Below are positions 43,152-51,605 of a stretch of DNA of 64,000 nucleotides, piece after piece. How positions within the stretch are numbered: position 1 is the first letter of the stretch; every line of letters starts with the position of its first letter. Location of the stretch: the NCBI RefSeq assembly GCF_045920555.1, contig NZ_CP174509.1, forward strand, positions 3,782,001 to 3,846,000, given 5' to 3'. Origin of the DNA: Pseudalkalibacillus sp045920555. GTDB lineage: Bacteria > Bacillota > Bacilli > Bacillales > Fictibacillaceae. A program made the translations under genes and the position numbers. A model generated the notes under the pieces. It saw only the letters and a program-made list of their open reading frames with translations, was not told the DNA's origin and did no database searches.

Positions 43152-43739
43152 CTACCAATAATCTGGTATCTGATTGATGATGTTTTCGATCATTTCTTTA
43201 CCTAGTTCCAGTTGGATAAAAAAGTTTTCTTCCTTGTACACATTGAATGACCAGAACACTCCGTTCGCGATGAGGATGAATTTTTTTATGATTTTATCCA
43301 TCTCTTCCTCTGAAATATGGGGATAATCCCGGTTCAGATTTGAATATAGAGCATCTACCAGCCATTCATTAAAAGAAAGCATATTGTTTTGCAAATACAT
43401 CTGTATCTCTGGAATCGGCGCTGTAACCAATGATATATATGCCTTCGTTTCCCGCGGGTTTGCCCTATGATAGGCAATCGAGCCATCGATCAATGAAGTG
43501 AAGATCACCTTGATATGGCAATTTTCGACCTCTTTCATGATTTTTTTCATCTCAGTAAAATGGTTGTCCAGCAGCTGCTGAAACGCATCGATGAACAAGC
43601 TTTCCTTGTTTTTGTAATAGAAATATATCGAGGCCGGCTTGATCCCCAATTCCTTAGCGATTTTCTGTAAAGTAGCCCCTTGATAACCGTTCAATGAGTA
43701 CTGGTTGATCGCTGCGTCAATCACTTCCTGTTTCCCCAA
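43152..43739 (-). CDS. TetR family transcriptional regulator
   Basis: 195 residues. The N-terminal helix-turn-helix is VIDAAINQYSLNGYQGATLQ, KIAKELGIKPASIYFYYKNK (about 5-50); the rest is a helical ligand-binding domain with a TetR_C-type VTAPIPEIQMYLQNN stretch. It starts at TTG 43739 with AGGTGG upstream. It is the first gene upstream of the permease-DUF917-HyuA unit, 47 bp away on the same strand, and has a palindrome in its own leader, so it probably represses the whole unit until the substrate binds. Confidence 0.88.
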   Translation of the reverse strand: MGKQEVIDAAINQYSLNGYQGATLQKIAKELGIKPASIYFYYKNKESLFIDAFQQLLDNHFTEMKKIMKEVENCHIKVIFTSLIDGSIAYHRANPRETKAYISLVTAPIPEIQMYLQNNMLSFNEWLVDALYSNLNRDYPHISEEEMDKIIKKFILIANGVFWSFNVYKEENFFIQLELGKEMIENIINQIPDYW

Positions 43740-43748
43740 AAAATCACC

Positions 43749-43766
43749 ACCTAACGTTTATTAGGT
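43749..43766. promoter_or_regulatory. Candidate TetR operator overlapping the tetR ribosome binding site
   Basis: ACCTAA (43749-43754) and TTAGGT (43761-43766) are exact inverted arms around CGTTTA. They cover the leader and Shine-Dalgarno region of the TetR gene, fitting autorepression. Confidence 0.5.
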
Positions 43767-43869
43767 TATTTTATAGAAAAGTAGTACAAAAAGCAATAAT
43801 TTTCAGAAAAAATTTTTATTTTCATCTAGATGCCGTAGTCAAAGACTAAGAACAATTGCTCTTCAAACA

Positions 43870-43969
43870 AAAAAACTCCATGATTTTCTCTTCATGGAGC
43901 TTTACTATTACCTTTATTTTGTTTGTTCATGATAAAAGGGGGCTATCTATCTCTCATTCATGGACCTCA
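43870..43969. repeat. Dispersed ~100-bp repeat, copy B (see 25603-25700)
   Basis: A diverged copy of 25603-25700, with the same minus-strand hairpin (GCTCCATGA...TCATGGAGT, then seven T), the same 12-codon frame (MNKQNKGNSKAP, stop) and the same GATAAAAGGGGGCT block. Three of five differences inside the short frame are silent, but it has no ribosome binding site. Confidence 0.65.
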
Positions 43970-44036
43970 ACATCTCTCTTAAAGATTCTATAAAAGAAAT
44001 TGATAGCTATAATGTTTTTTCAGGGTTTCCAGCAAG

Positions 44037-44330
44037 TTATTTTACACTTTCTACAAAACGATTCGGACTTAAGTGATTTATAGGGTAACTCGTTTTTCCA
44101 TCTATTAATAATTCTGTGGTAATTTTTCCGATAACAGGTGACATTTTAAACCCATGTCCTGAGAATCCACTTGCAATCAGAACGTTTTCCATACCTGGTA
44201 CAGAACCTATAACAGAATGATCCTCGGGTGAATAGCTATCCATATAAACACTTGCCCGGACTGGATCAGGTTGTAGGCCAGGAATCAATTCCCTGACATT
44301 TTTATCGTACAATGGAACATCTGCGCCATT
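44037..44330 (-). pseudogene. C-terminal remnant of a DadA/SoxA-like FAD amine or D-amino acid oxidase
   Basis: About 95 codons remain: NGADVPLYDKNVRELIPGLQ, SYSPEDHSVIGSVPGMENVL and IASGFSGHGFKMSPVIGKIT. This matches the end of sarcosine/N-methyltryptophan-oxidase-type flavoproteins, where GFSGHGFK..P lines the flavin. A stop codon (TAA) precedes the homology and the FAD-binding N-terminus is missing, so it is inactive. It lies beside dispersed repeat copy B. Confidence 0.75.
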
Positions 44331-44410
44331 TTAAGTATGTTTTGTGAGAAAATAGATTACATGGGTTGAGTGAAAAAGTTAGATGTACCCCTAGATTATA
44401 AATTAGTTGA

Positions 44411-44457
44411 CTGAAAAAGGGCCTACCTCTTATGTACTAAGAGATTAACCCCTTTTC
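44411..44457. terminator. Imperfect hairpin after the TRAP operon
   Basis: AAAAAGGG...CCTCTTA pairs with TAAGAG...CCCCTTTT around a TGTAC loop. It lies 60-110 nt after the last gene (dctP) of the minus-strand operon. Confidence 0.45.
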
Positions 44458-44517
44458 GTTTATCCTAGTAGAGCGTCGAACGCGTTTAAATAAATAATCA
44501 AGAATAAGATACTATTT

Positions 44518-45561
44518 TTATTTAGCCTCATCAATAGCTTGTAACATTTCATCTACAAGCCCTTCATCAATTTTGCTTTCTAAATATTCTGACACTTGTC
44601 CGATTACTACGTCCTGAAAGGCCTTAAATTGCTCTGGGGTTAATTCTGTAACTTCTACTCCAGCATCTAAGATTGTTTGCATATCTTTTTCTGTATTTTC
44701 AGTAACATGGTCAAGTAATGCTTGGGTAGCTGCTGCTTCAGCTTTTATAACAATCTGTTGGTCAGCTTCACTTAAGTTATCAAAAAAATTTTTATTTATT
44801 AAGGATACGGCTGTATTCATAACATGTTTATCTAAAGTGAAATATTTCGTTACTTCTTGTAATTTAACCATTAACATAGTATATGGTGCTTGCTCATGTC
44901 CATCGACCACACCAGTTTGAAGTGCTGAGTATAACTCTTCAAAAGCTATTACCTGTGGAGTTGCTCCTAAAGCTTTTACCATTTCTTGATGAACTGGTAC
45001 TTCCATTACACGTATCGTTAACCCTTTTAAATCATCTGGAGAAGTAATAGGATGTTTATTATTCCCAAAGTTTCTAAATGACGACGGGATGAAAGACATA
45101 AGCTTCATATTACTTGAATCAGCTATACCGTCTTTAAGCTTTTGTCCAAAATCACCATTTAGTACAGCTTGTCCTACTTCAAGTGTTTCAAAAGCATACG
45201 GCAAATCAAGTACTTGAATGTTAGGATTATACGTGGCTAGTGTTCCAGTGTTTTGTCCTGCGGTCATTTCCAAGTTTCCATTATTAACTTGATCCTTCAT
45301 CGAATCCAAATTTCCGAGTTGTGAGTTAGGAAAAACCTGAAGCTTGATTCTACCATCGGACTCTTCTTCTAATACTTCACTAAGTTTTTCGGAATAAGTA
45401 TTATAAGGGTCTGATTCTAATCCATTTCCAGCATGACCAAGTCTTATTGTAATTTCTTCACTTTCCCCCTCATTATTACTTGTAGATTCACTAGAACAAG
45501 CAACTAGACTTAGCATCAACAAGGTCAGAAAGAGGACATTGACTAATTTGAAATTAAACAT
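44518..45561 (-). CDS. TRAP transporter substrate-binding lipoprotein (DctP family)
   Basis: 347 residues from ATG 45561 (GGGAGAG upstream). The signal peptide ends in the lipobox LVAC, so it is membrane-anchored outside the cell. DctP features: RLGHAGNGLESDPYNTYSEK, LEVFPNSQLG-like LQVFPNSQLGNLDSMKDQVN, LKGLTIRVMEVPVHQEMVKA with the carboxylate-binding arginine, and GVVDGHEQAP. It binds an organic acid for the DctQM permease. It is the last gene of the seven-gene operon, separate from dctQM, which is at the operon's start. Confidence 0.88.
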   Translation of the reverse strand: MFNFKLVNVLFLTLLMLSLVACSSESTSNNEGESEEITIRLGHAGNGLESDPYNTYSEKLSEVLEEESDGRIKLQVFPNSQLGNLDSMKDQVNNGNLEMTAGQNTGTLATYNPNIQVLDLPYAFETLEVGQAVLNGDFGQKLKDGIADSSNMKLMSFIPSSFRNFGNNKHPITSPDDLKGLTIRVMEVPVHQEMVKALGATPQVIAFEELYSALQTGVVDGHEQAPYTMLMVKLQEVTKYFTLDKHVMNTAVSLINKNFFDNLSEADQQIVIKAEAAATQALLDHVTENTEKDMQTILDAGVEVTELTPEQFKAFQDVVIGQVSEYLESKIDEGLVDEMLQAIDEAK

Positions 45562-45602
45562 AATTATCTCTCCCATAATTTTAATTTTATTAAAGCCCTT
45601 AA

Positions 45603-46637
45603 TTAGCTAAAGTAGTTATCAATAGAAATCTCTAAATCAAGTGTTAATTTCTCGATCTCTTTATACAAATTCTCATTTATTAATATCCCGTCTTGTTCGC
45701 GTTCTTTCTTTTTTAAGTATTCGATTTCTCCTGGAAGATAAATCGTATTATTCTCATTTCCCTTCTTCGTACTTTTCACCATTGAAATTAAGCTATCAAG
45801 TCTTTTATTAAATATTTCTTTTGGCATTATTTGATCAACATCCATTGCCATCATAACGAATCCTATATCGGAATGTCCCACATTTTTACCATAACCGGAG
45901 CCAGTTAAAACCCCAGCTAGAATATCCATTATTAATGCCAAACCATACCCTTTATGATTTGCAATTGGTAATAAAGTTCCTCCACCTTCATAACCCTCAT
46001 TGGGGTCTGTGGTTGGATTCCCTTCTTTATCTAATGCCCATCCTTCAGGAATTATCTCATTTTTTTGGTTTACAAGTATTAACTTTCCTGCAGCAACAAC
46101 AGATGATGCAATATCGAGAATAACTGGATCTTCATTTTGACGTGGGATAGAAAAAGATATTGGATTGTTACCCAATATTCTTTCTGCTCCACCAGTTGGA
46201 GCCATTAAAGGCATTGTATTTGTAGTAGTAAATCCAATCATTTTATGCTTAGCAGCTAATTCCGTATAATAACCTGATGCACCATAGTGAGTGGCATTCT
46301 TCACTAAGACAAGACCTAGTGATTTCTCCTTTGCTATTTTTATTGCCTCCCGCATAGCTAAATGTCCCATAAAGTGCCCCATACCATGGTCACCATCAAG
46401 TACAGAAATAATCTCACTTTTTTTGTCCCATTTGTAGTTTGGATTCTTACGAATGATTTTTTTGTTAATTCTATCAATATAAGTATTTAATAAAATTAAA
46501 CCATGAGAATCAATTCCTCTTACATCTGCATAATTCATTATTTCACTTGCCATCTGTGCTTGTTCGCTTGTTAGTCCAATTTTCGTTAGGACATCTACAA
46601 TTAGTTCAATATGTTTTTCTTTTTGAATTCTAATCAA
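45603..46637 (-). CDS. Malate/L-lactate dehydrogenase family NAD(P)-dependent oxidoreductase (Ldh2/YiaK-type)
   Basis: 344 residues of the Ldh_2 fold, unrelated to Rossmann enzymes: YADVRGIDSHGLILLNTYID (about 45), KNATHYGASGYYTELAAKHK (about 122), GITTTNT-like IGFTTTNTMPLMAPTGGAER and NHKGYGLALIMDILAGVLTG. Members reduce 2-keto acids or cyclic imino acids, for example 2,3-diketogulonate (YiaK, also next to a TRAP system) or delta1-piperideine-2-carboxylate. The TTG start overlaps the preceding dapA-like stop codon (TTGA) and is weakly supported by a GGGGG upstream. Confidence 0.85.
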   Translation of the reverse strand: MIRIQKEKHIELIVDVLTKIGLTSEQAQMASEIMNYADVRGIDSHGLILLNTYIDRINKKIIRKNPNYKWDKKSEIISVLDGDHGMGHFMGHLAMREAIKIAKEKSLGLVLVKNATHYGASGYYTELAAKHKMIGFTTTNTMPLMAPTGGAERILGNNPISFSIPRQNEDPVILDIASSVVAAGKLILVNQKNEIIPEGWALDKEGNPTTDPNEGYEGGGTLLPIANHKGYGLALIMDILAGVLTGSGYGKNVGHSDIGFVMMAMDVDQIMPKEIFNKRLDSLISMVKSTKKGNENNTIYLPGEIEYLKKKEREQDGILINENLYKEIEKLTLDLEISIDNYFS

Positions 46638-47521
46638 CCGTGGACAGCCCCCGTGGTAGTCTCAATCCTTTTTAAAACTGATTTGGTGTTTTTAGATGGT
46701 ATTATTAATGGTAAATTTAGATTACTACTTGTTAATCCCTTCATTTCAAGTAATGTTTTTAAAGGTCCTGGATTACCCTCCATAAAAATCGCCTTGAAAA
46801 CTGAGTAATATTTTTTGTTGGTTTCAATCGCCTTTTCTGTTTCACCTTTACGGATAAGGTCATAAAGCTTGACCCATAATGCAGGCATCACATTCGCACT
46901 AGCCATTACAGAACCCTTTGCTCCAAATATCATTGAGGCTACTGCTGCAAACTCTTCTCCTGCAAGAACTGTAATCTTATCGCTTACAAGGTTAATTAAT
47001 TCAACCATTTGACCAAAGTTTTCTGTACACTCTTTCACACCGACAATATTAGAAGTTTCATTAACTATAGTTTCAACTGTAGTTGGCAGCATGTTTACAC
47101 CTGTTTTATGAGGTATGTTGTATAATAATATAGACATGTCTAAAGTTTGATCTAATTTCTTATAATAATTGATTAAACCTTGTTGAGTTGGTTTAACGTA
47201 ATAAGGAGTTACGATCATCAGCGCATTAACTCCAGCATCTTTAGCATATAGGCCCAAATCAATCGTATTGCCGATACCTGGATCAATGAGACCTATAACA
47301 ACTGGTACTCTTCCATTTACTATTTTTAACGCCAAATCAATTACTTCTTTTTTCTGTACAATACTCAAGGATGTATACTCACCTGTCCCACCTAAGAATA
47401 GTAAACTATGAACTCCACTTTCGATTTGAAAATTAATTAAATCTCGAAATTTAGCTTTATCCACTTCATTTTGATTCGTTAATGGTGTTACTAACGCTGT
47501 CATAATGCCTTCGTAATTCAT
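46634..47521 (-). CDS. Dihydrodipicolinate synthase/N-acetylneuraminate lyase family aldolase
   Basis: A 295-residue class I aldolase TIM barrel. GGTGEYTSLS (about 42), the catalytic tyrosine in LLYNIPHKTG (about 132) and the Schiff-base lysine in GVKECTENF (about 160) are present. It condenses or cleaves a pyruvate-containing compound, or dehydrates/deaminates a keto sugar acid or hydroxyproline derivative. GGGAGGGG supports ATG 47521. The last 18 codons of the upstream dehydrogenase overlap this start by 56 bp. The operon context points to catabolism rather than lysine biosynthesis. Confidence 0.86.
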   Translation of the reverse strand: MNYEGIMTALVTPLTNQNEVDKAKFRDLINFQIESGVHSLLFLGGTGEYTSLSIVQKKEVIDLALKIVNGRVPVVIGLIDPGIGNTIDLGLYAKDAGVNALMIVTPYYVKPTQQGLINYYKKLDQTLDMSILLYNIPHKTGVNMLPTTVETIVNETSNIVGVKECTENFGQMVELINLVSDKITVLAGEEFAAVASMIFGAKGSVMASANVMPALWVKLYDLIRKGETEKAIETNKKYYSVFKAIFMEGNPGPLKTLLEMKGLTSSNLNLPLIIPSKNTKSVLKRIETTTGAVHG

Positions 47522-48503
47522 TTTTTCCCCTCCCTAAAATTTTAGATGTTGTAAATACTTCTTTATTTACAATGTTTTTAGAAACTTTTCCACCTAATAC
47601 AATAGCAACTTCTTCAGATAAGATCTTAGAACACCGATCTTTGGCTTCTTTTGTATCCCCAGCAATATGAGGGGTAAAGATTACATTTTCCAATTTGAAA
47701 ATGGGATCATTGGGATCAGGGGGTTCTTTATCTAAAACATCTAATTGTACACCTGCAATTTTATTTTGCTGAAGTGTATACAATAATGCTTTCTGATCAA
47801 CAATTTGACCACGACTTACATTGATTAAATAGGATTCTTCTTTCATATGATTGAATTCCTCTTCAGAGATCATTTTTTCTGTACTTTTCATTAAAGGGAG
47901 ATGTAATGTTGTATAATCTGCTATTTTTAAGCCTGCAATCAAAGAGTCTACGACTGTTACCTCATCACCTCCTGCTGTAATATATGGGTCGTAAATAAAT
48001 ACTTTCATATTGAATGCATTTGCTAATTTTGCAACTCTTCGTCCTATATTTCCAAAACCGATAATAAATAAATTTTTATCTGCAATCTCAGAAGGTAGAA
48101 CCTGGTCTCTGAAATCCCAGTTATTTTTTTTCACTTCCTTATGATTACGAACTAAGTTTTTACTGAGAGCCAATATAGACATCATTGTATGTTCTGCTAC
48201 AGAGACAAAATTAGCATCCGGTACATTAATGACACAGACACCTTCTTCTGTTGCTACTGAAACATCAATGTTATTAACACCCACACCATGTTGTCCTATT
48301 ACTTCTAGTGAAGGACAGCTACGTATTAAATTTGCAGTTATCGTTTCAGTCCTTGTAATAAGAGCATGAATTTCATTTTCATTTATCATTTTTATTAAAG
48401 TTTTTTCTTTACCATTTGAAGCATAAAAGGTACTAAATTTATTAGATAAATAATCAACTCCTATCGGTCTTATTGTTGGTTCAATAAACAACACATTCTT
48501 CAT
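47466..48503 (-). CDS. D-isomer-specific 2-hydroxyacid dehydrogenase (phosphoglycerate dehydrogenase family)
   Basis: 345 residues from ATG 48503 (AGGAG 9 nt upstream). The Rossmann motif is LFIIGFGNIGRRVAKLANAF (about 148), with the substrate-binding arginine in LINVSRGQIVDQKALLYTLQ (about 230), the catalytic pair glutamate in LDVLDKEPPDPNDPIFKLEN and the histidine in VIFTPHIAGDTKEAKDRCSK (about 285). It interconverts a 2-keto acid and a D-2-hydroxy acid with NAD(P). Its last 18 codons lie inside the next gene; the tail after TTSKILGRG looks extended compared with relatives, as if the original stop had been lost. Confidence 0.86.
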   Translation of the reverse strand: MKNVLFIEPTIRPIGVDYLSNKFSTFYASNGKEKTLIKMINENEIHALITRTETITANLIRSCPSLEVIGQHGVGVNNIDVSVATEEGVCVINVPDANFVSVAEHTMMSILALSKNLVRNHKEVKKNNWDFRDQVLPSEIADKNLFIIGFGNIGRRVAKLANAFNMKVFIYDPYITAGGDEVTVVDSLIAGLKIADYTTLHLPLMKSTEKMISEEEFNHMKEESYLINVSRGQIVDQKALLYTLQQNKIAGVQLDVLDKEPPDPNDPIFKLENVIFTPHIAGDTKEAKDRCSKILSEEVAIVLGGKVSKNIVNKEVFTTSKILGRGKNELRRHYDSVSNTINESK

Positions 48504-48525
48504 ACTATTCAACTCCTAAATTTAA

Positions 48526-49824
48526 TTACATAGCACCAAATAATTTAGGTAGGAATAAGGAAATTCCTGGAACCAAGGTGATGAGTAGCAATATTAGAAG
48601 ACATGCTACCAAAAACGGTAGTCCTTCTTTTACGATGGCGGTTAATTTTGAATCACTAATCGCGGAAGCCAGATACAAGGCAGTACCATATGGTGGAGTT
48701 ATCATACTTATCATTACATTTACTACCATGATAATCCCAAAGTGAATCGGATCTACTCCCAATCCTATAAATATTGGTGTAAAAATTGGAGCAAATAATA
48801 GTAACTGTGCTACATCAGAAAGCCACATACCATTGATCAAGAAAAATACATTAACTAAAAGTAATAAGACAACAGGTGACAAATTTGCATCTGACATAAA
48901 ACTATTAATCATACCAGGAACTCTTTCAATAGATAGTATCCAACTTATCACCCCTGTAAAGGCTATAATTAGGAAAATAGAACCTGTTACTCGTGCTGTA
49001 TTAATCAATGCCTGCGAAAAATTTTTTATCGTTAAATTTCTATAGACAAATGCAGTAATTATAAATGAATATGCAGCAGCTATAGCAGCCGCCTCTGTTG
49101 CAGTAAATAAACCAGATAACATACCTCCAAGAATTATCACAGGTAAAAACAAAGCATATAACGAGGCAACTGTATCACTTAATGCTTGTTTCCACGTAAC
49201 CTTTTCATAGTTCTTTGGAAAGTTTCTTTTCTTTGCCATAAAAAATACCACGATCATTTGTACAAGCCCCAGTAAAATACCAGGGATAATTCCACCTAGA
49301 AATAAAGCTCCTACGGAAACATTTGTTAAACTAGCAAATATTACAAAAGGAATACTAGGGGGTATAATCGGACCTTGCAAAGCTGATGTGGCTGTTAAGG
49401 CAGCTGCAAACTCCCTTTTGTAACCATCTTTTTCCATCATTCTAACTTGAATAGGTCCTAAGGCAGAAACATCTGCAAGTCCCGAACCTGATACTCCTCC
49501 AAATAACATACTCCCTAATATATTCACGTAGGCAAGTCCACCCCTTAATCCACCTACTAAAAGCTGACAAAATCGAACCAACTTATCCATCATTCCTCCA
49601 ATATTCATTAACTCTCCTGTTAGAATAAAAAGAGGTATTGCAAGGAACACAAAGCTGTCCATACCAGTATAAAAATTGTGGACGAGTATATTCATAGAAT
49701 CAAACATTCCAGGCTTAACCAAAAAATAAACCATTCCTGATGTACCGATCGCTAAAACTACTGGAGCTCCAATAAATAAAAGTGTCACTAACGTTAGAAT
49801 TACGATAATTAAAGCTACTGACAT
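48526..49824 (-). CDS. TRAP transporter large permease (DctM family)
   Basis: A 432-residue polytopic membrane protein, the usual DctM length, with IPLFILTGELMNIGGMMDKL, LGSMLFGGVSGSGLADVSAL, GPIQVRMMEKDGYKREFAAA and GIIMVVNVMISMITPPYGTA. It is the ion-coupled transport subunit that works with DctQ and the binding protein DctP to import an organic acid. It begins directly after the dctQ stop codon. Confidence 0.9.
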   Translation of the reverse strand: MSVALIIVILTLVTLLFIGAPVVLAIGTSGMVYFLVKPGMFDSMNILVHNFYTGMDSFVFLAIPLFILTGELMNIGGMMDKLVRFCQLLVGGLRGGLAYVNILGSMLFGGVSGSGLADVSALGPIQVRMMEKDGYKREFAAALTATSALQGPIIPPSIPFVIFASLTNVSVGALFLGGIIPGILLGLVQMIVVFFMAKKRNFPKNYEKVTWKQALSDTVASLYALFLPVIILGGMLSGLFTATEAAAIAAAYSFIITAFVYRNLTIKNFSQALINTARVTGSIFLIIAFTGVISWILSIERVPGMINSFMSDANLSPVVLLLLVNVFFLINGMWLSDVAQLLLFAPIFTPIFIGLGVDPIHFGIIMVVNVMISMITPPYGTALYLASAISDSKLTAIVKEGLPFLVACLLILLLITLVPGISLFLPKLFGAM

Positions 49825-50310
49825 TTATCGAACCTCCTTAATACTTACAATGTTATTAACAATTTTATAGAGATATTGATATAACATTAATGTAGTCCCT
49901 AAAGGAATAGAAAGATATGCATAAAACCATGAAATACCTAGTGTTGGCGTAGTTTTGTTAGCGCTTTCAATTGCTTGAATCCAACCATAATATGTCATAA
50001 CGAGAAGTAAAAGAATAAATACAAATTGATACACTACATTTCGAATTTTTTTGAAATTTTCAGATAATAAATGATCAAAAAAATCTACATTTATCATCTC
50101 ATTCTCTTTTATTAGTACATTTGCTATAATCATTACTGCCCATATAACAGAAAAGGTTGAAAACTCAATGGACCAAGCTAACCCAGAATCAAAAAATGTT
50201 CTTAGAATTACTTGAACCACTAATACTATGGTTAGAGCTGCTATAAAAATACTAGCTAATATTTTAGAAATCCATGAGATAGTATTACTTATTATAGTTA
50301 GAATGTTCAT
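49825..50310 (-). CDS. TRAP transporter small permease (DctQ family)
   Basis: 161 residues with four membrane segments and the DctQ pattern VVQVILRTFFDSGLAWSIEF, then WAVMIIANVLIKENEMINVD. It links DctM and DctP. It is followed without a gap by dctM and lies 33 bp after the GntR regulator gene. Confidence 0.88.
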   Translation of the reverse strand: MNILTIISNTISWISKILASIFIAALTIVLVVQVILRTFFDSGLAWSIEFSTFSVIWAVMIIANVLIKENEMINVDFFDHLLSENFKKIRNVVYQFVFILLLLVMTYYGWIQAIESANKTTPTLGISWFYAYLSIPLGTTLMLYQYLYKIVNNIVSIKEVR

Positions 50311-50343
50311 GACTCTCAGCCCCTTTTAGTAATCAACTTCTTG

Positions 50344-51051
50344 TTATCCTTCAAACCTTATTTTGTATTTCCATACGTCTGTTCTTACGTGATAAATGTT
50401 TAAATCAATTAGATTTCCATTATGATAAGAAAACCTTTTGATCTCTAATAAGGGAAATCGAATTGGCACATTTAACCGTTTAGAAAGATTTTCATTTGCT
50501 ACAACTGCTTCCATTTCCTCTTCAATGTGGGAAAATTCAATGTTTAATTCTTCTTTTATCAATTTACCTACCGCTGAAACAAAGTTATAGTCTTTTTCAA
50601 AAACAGAAATAGGGACAACTGGTTTTATATAATGTTCCATATATACAAGCGGTTCGCCATTAAAATACCTTATTCGACTTAAATGGATTATATTTGAATC
50701 AGTTGGTAAATTTAGTTCTCTGGCATACTCTTTGGATTGAATATACCCTAGGGAGAGAGTTTTAGCAGATATTTTCCTCCACTCTTTTGAATATTGACTT
50801 CCGAAACCTGTTGTCATGGTCCAACGCTCTGTTTCAGAAATATTTGAAACAAAACTTCCTTTCCCCTGCAAGCGATATATATACCCATCATTTTCAAGTT
50901 TTTTTAAAGCTTGCCTTACCGGTGTTCTACTAGCCTTATACATTTGTTCCAATTCCATCTCTGAAGGAAGTAAATCACCTGTTGTATAAGTACCATCCTG
51001 TATTTTCAAATAAATATCATCATAAATTACTTTATAAAGTGCTTTTTTCAT
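50344..51051 (-). CDS. GntR family (HutC/UTRA subfamily) transcriptional regulator
   Basis: 235 residues. The winged helix-turn-helix is at about 5-70 (GDLLPSEMELEQMYKASRTP, VRQALKKLENDGYIYRLQGK) and the UTRA ligand domain at about 90-230 (IIHLSRIRYFNGEPLVYMEH). It is first in the operon and probably represses the TRAP and catabolic genes until the sugar- or keto-acid inducer binds. A dyad of TTATAA elements lies just upstream. Confidence 0.88.
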   Translation of the reverse strand: MKKALYKVIYDDIYLKIQDGTYTTGDLLPSEMELEQMYKASRTPVRQALKKLENDGYIYRLQGKGSFVSNISETERWTMTTGFGSQYSKEWRKISAKTLSLGYIQSKEYARELNLPTDSNIIHLSRIRYFNGEPLVYMEHYIKPVVPISVFEKDYNFVSAVGKLIKEELNIEFSHIEEEMEAVVANENLSKRLNVPIRFPLLEIKRFSYHNGNLIDLNIYHVRTDVWKYKIRFEG

Positions 51052-51078
51052 TTTTTACCTCTCTTATTTGATCTTGGT

Positions 51079-51110
51079 ATACTTATAATACTAAGTGTTA
51101 TAAATAATAT
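51079..51110. promoter_or_regulatory. Candidate GntR operator/promoter region
   Basis: An A/T-rich dyad (CTTATAATACT-AAG-TGTTATAAATA) lies 30-60 nt before the GntR start. It fits a GntR/HutC operator in size and position, but the arms are imperfect. Confidence 0.35.
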
Positions 51111-51271
51111 ACTATAAAAAACATTCAGAGTAAATATTATTTTCTGAATTTTCTATAAGGTGACTCGCATAATTTAATACAAGGGAGGAAAAAGATATCT
51201 ACACCATTTTAATGTGCTTTCATCACAATGTGCTGCTTTATACATGAGGGTGATAACAGGTAAAAAAAAAC

Positions 51272-51315
51272 AAAAATCCTGGAATTCGTTAACAAAAATG
51301 AATTCCAGGATTTTT
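51272..51315. terminator. 16-bp perfect-stem terminator
   Basis: AAAAATCCTGGAATTC (51272-51287) and GAATTCCAGGATTTTT (51300-51315) pair perfectly and have A/T runs on both sides, so it can act in both directions. It separates the IS element from the GntR-TRAP operon. Between 51052 and 51420 I see no gene. Confidence 0.8.
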
Positions 51316-51424
51316 AATATATGATCAGTGAAAGCATATAAACGGTTGAACTTTTTTCTAAACGGTACGACTTTCTTTCAAATCAACATAATGAAAGACT
51401 GCTAATTATAAGAAAATTCATTTG

Positions 51425-51490
51425 AGACTCCCACGGCTAAAGCCGCAAGCCCTACACCTTACGGTGTGAGGGGTGGGATTCTTGAATGAC
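51425..51490 (-). ncRNA. Right-end hairpins; probable scaffold of the TnpB guide (omega/reRNA)
   Basis: CCCACGGCTAAAGCCG and CTACACCTTACGGTGTGAGG hairpins lie just downstream of tnpB on its strand. In IS605 elements this region encodes the RNA bound by TnpB, with the guide segment read from DNA beyond the right end. The RNA is inferred, not seen directly. Confidence 0.5.
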
Positions 51491-51605
51491 TAAGCGTTCG
51501 CAGTCCATTTCTGTTTTGAACAGCCTCCAAGATGAGGGTATCTCATTACCCCGTCCCATGCAGTTAAAATGTACCCACATGGGCGGCATACCTATTACCA
51601 GTATG

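Noticed and set aside
41776..43158. Longer start for the NCS1 permease
   Set aside because: The extra 18 codons overlap the end of the TetR gene and carry no ribosome binding site, whereas ATG 43104 is preceded by GGAGGGG.
46634..47521. Lysine-biosynthetic DapA
   Set aside because: It sits inside a GntR-TRAP catabolic operon without other lysine genes, so a catabolic aldolase or dehydratase of the same family is more likely.
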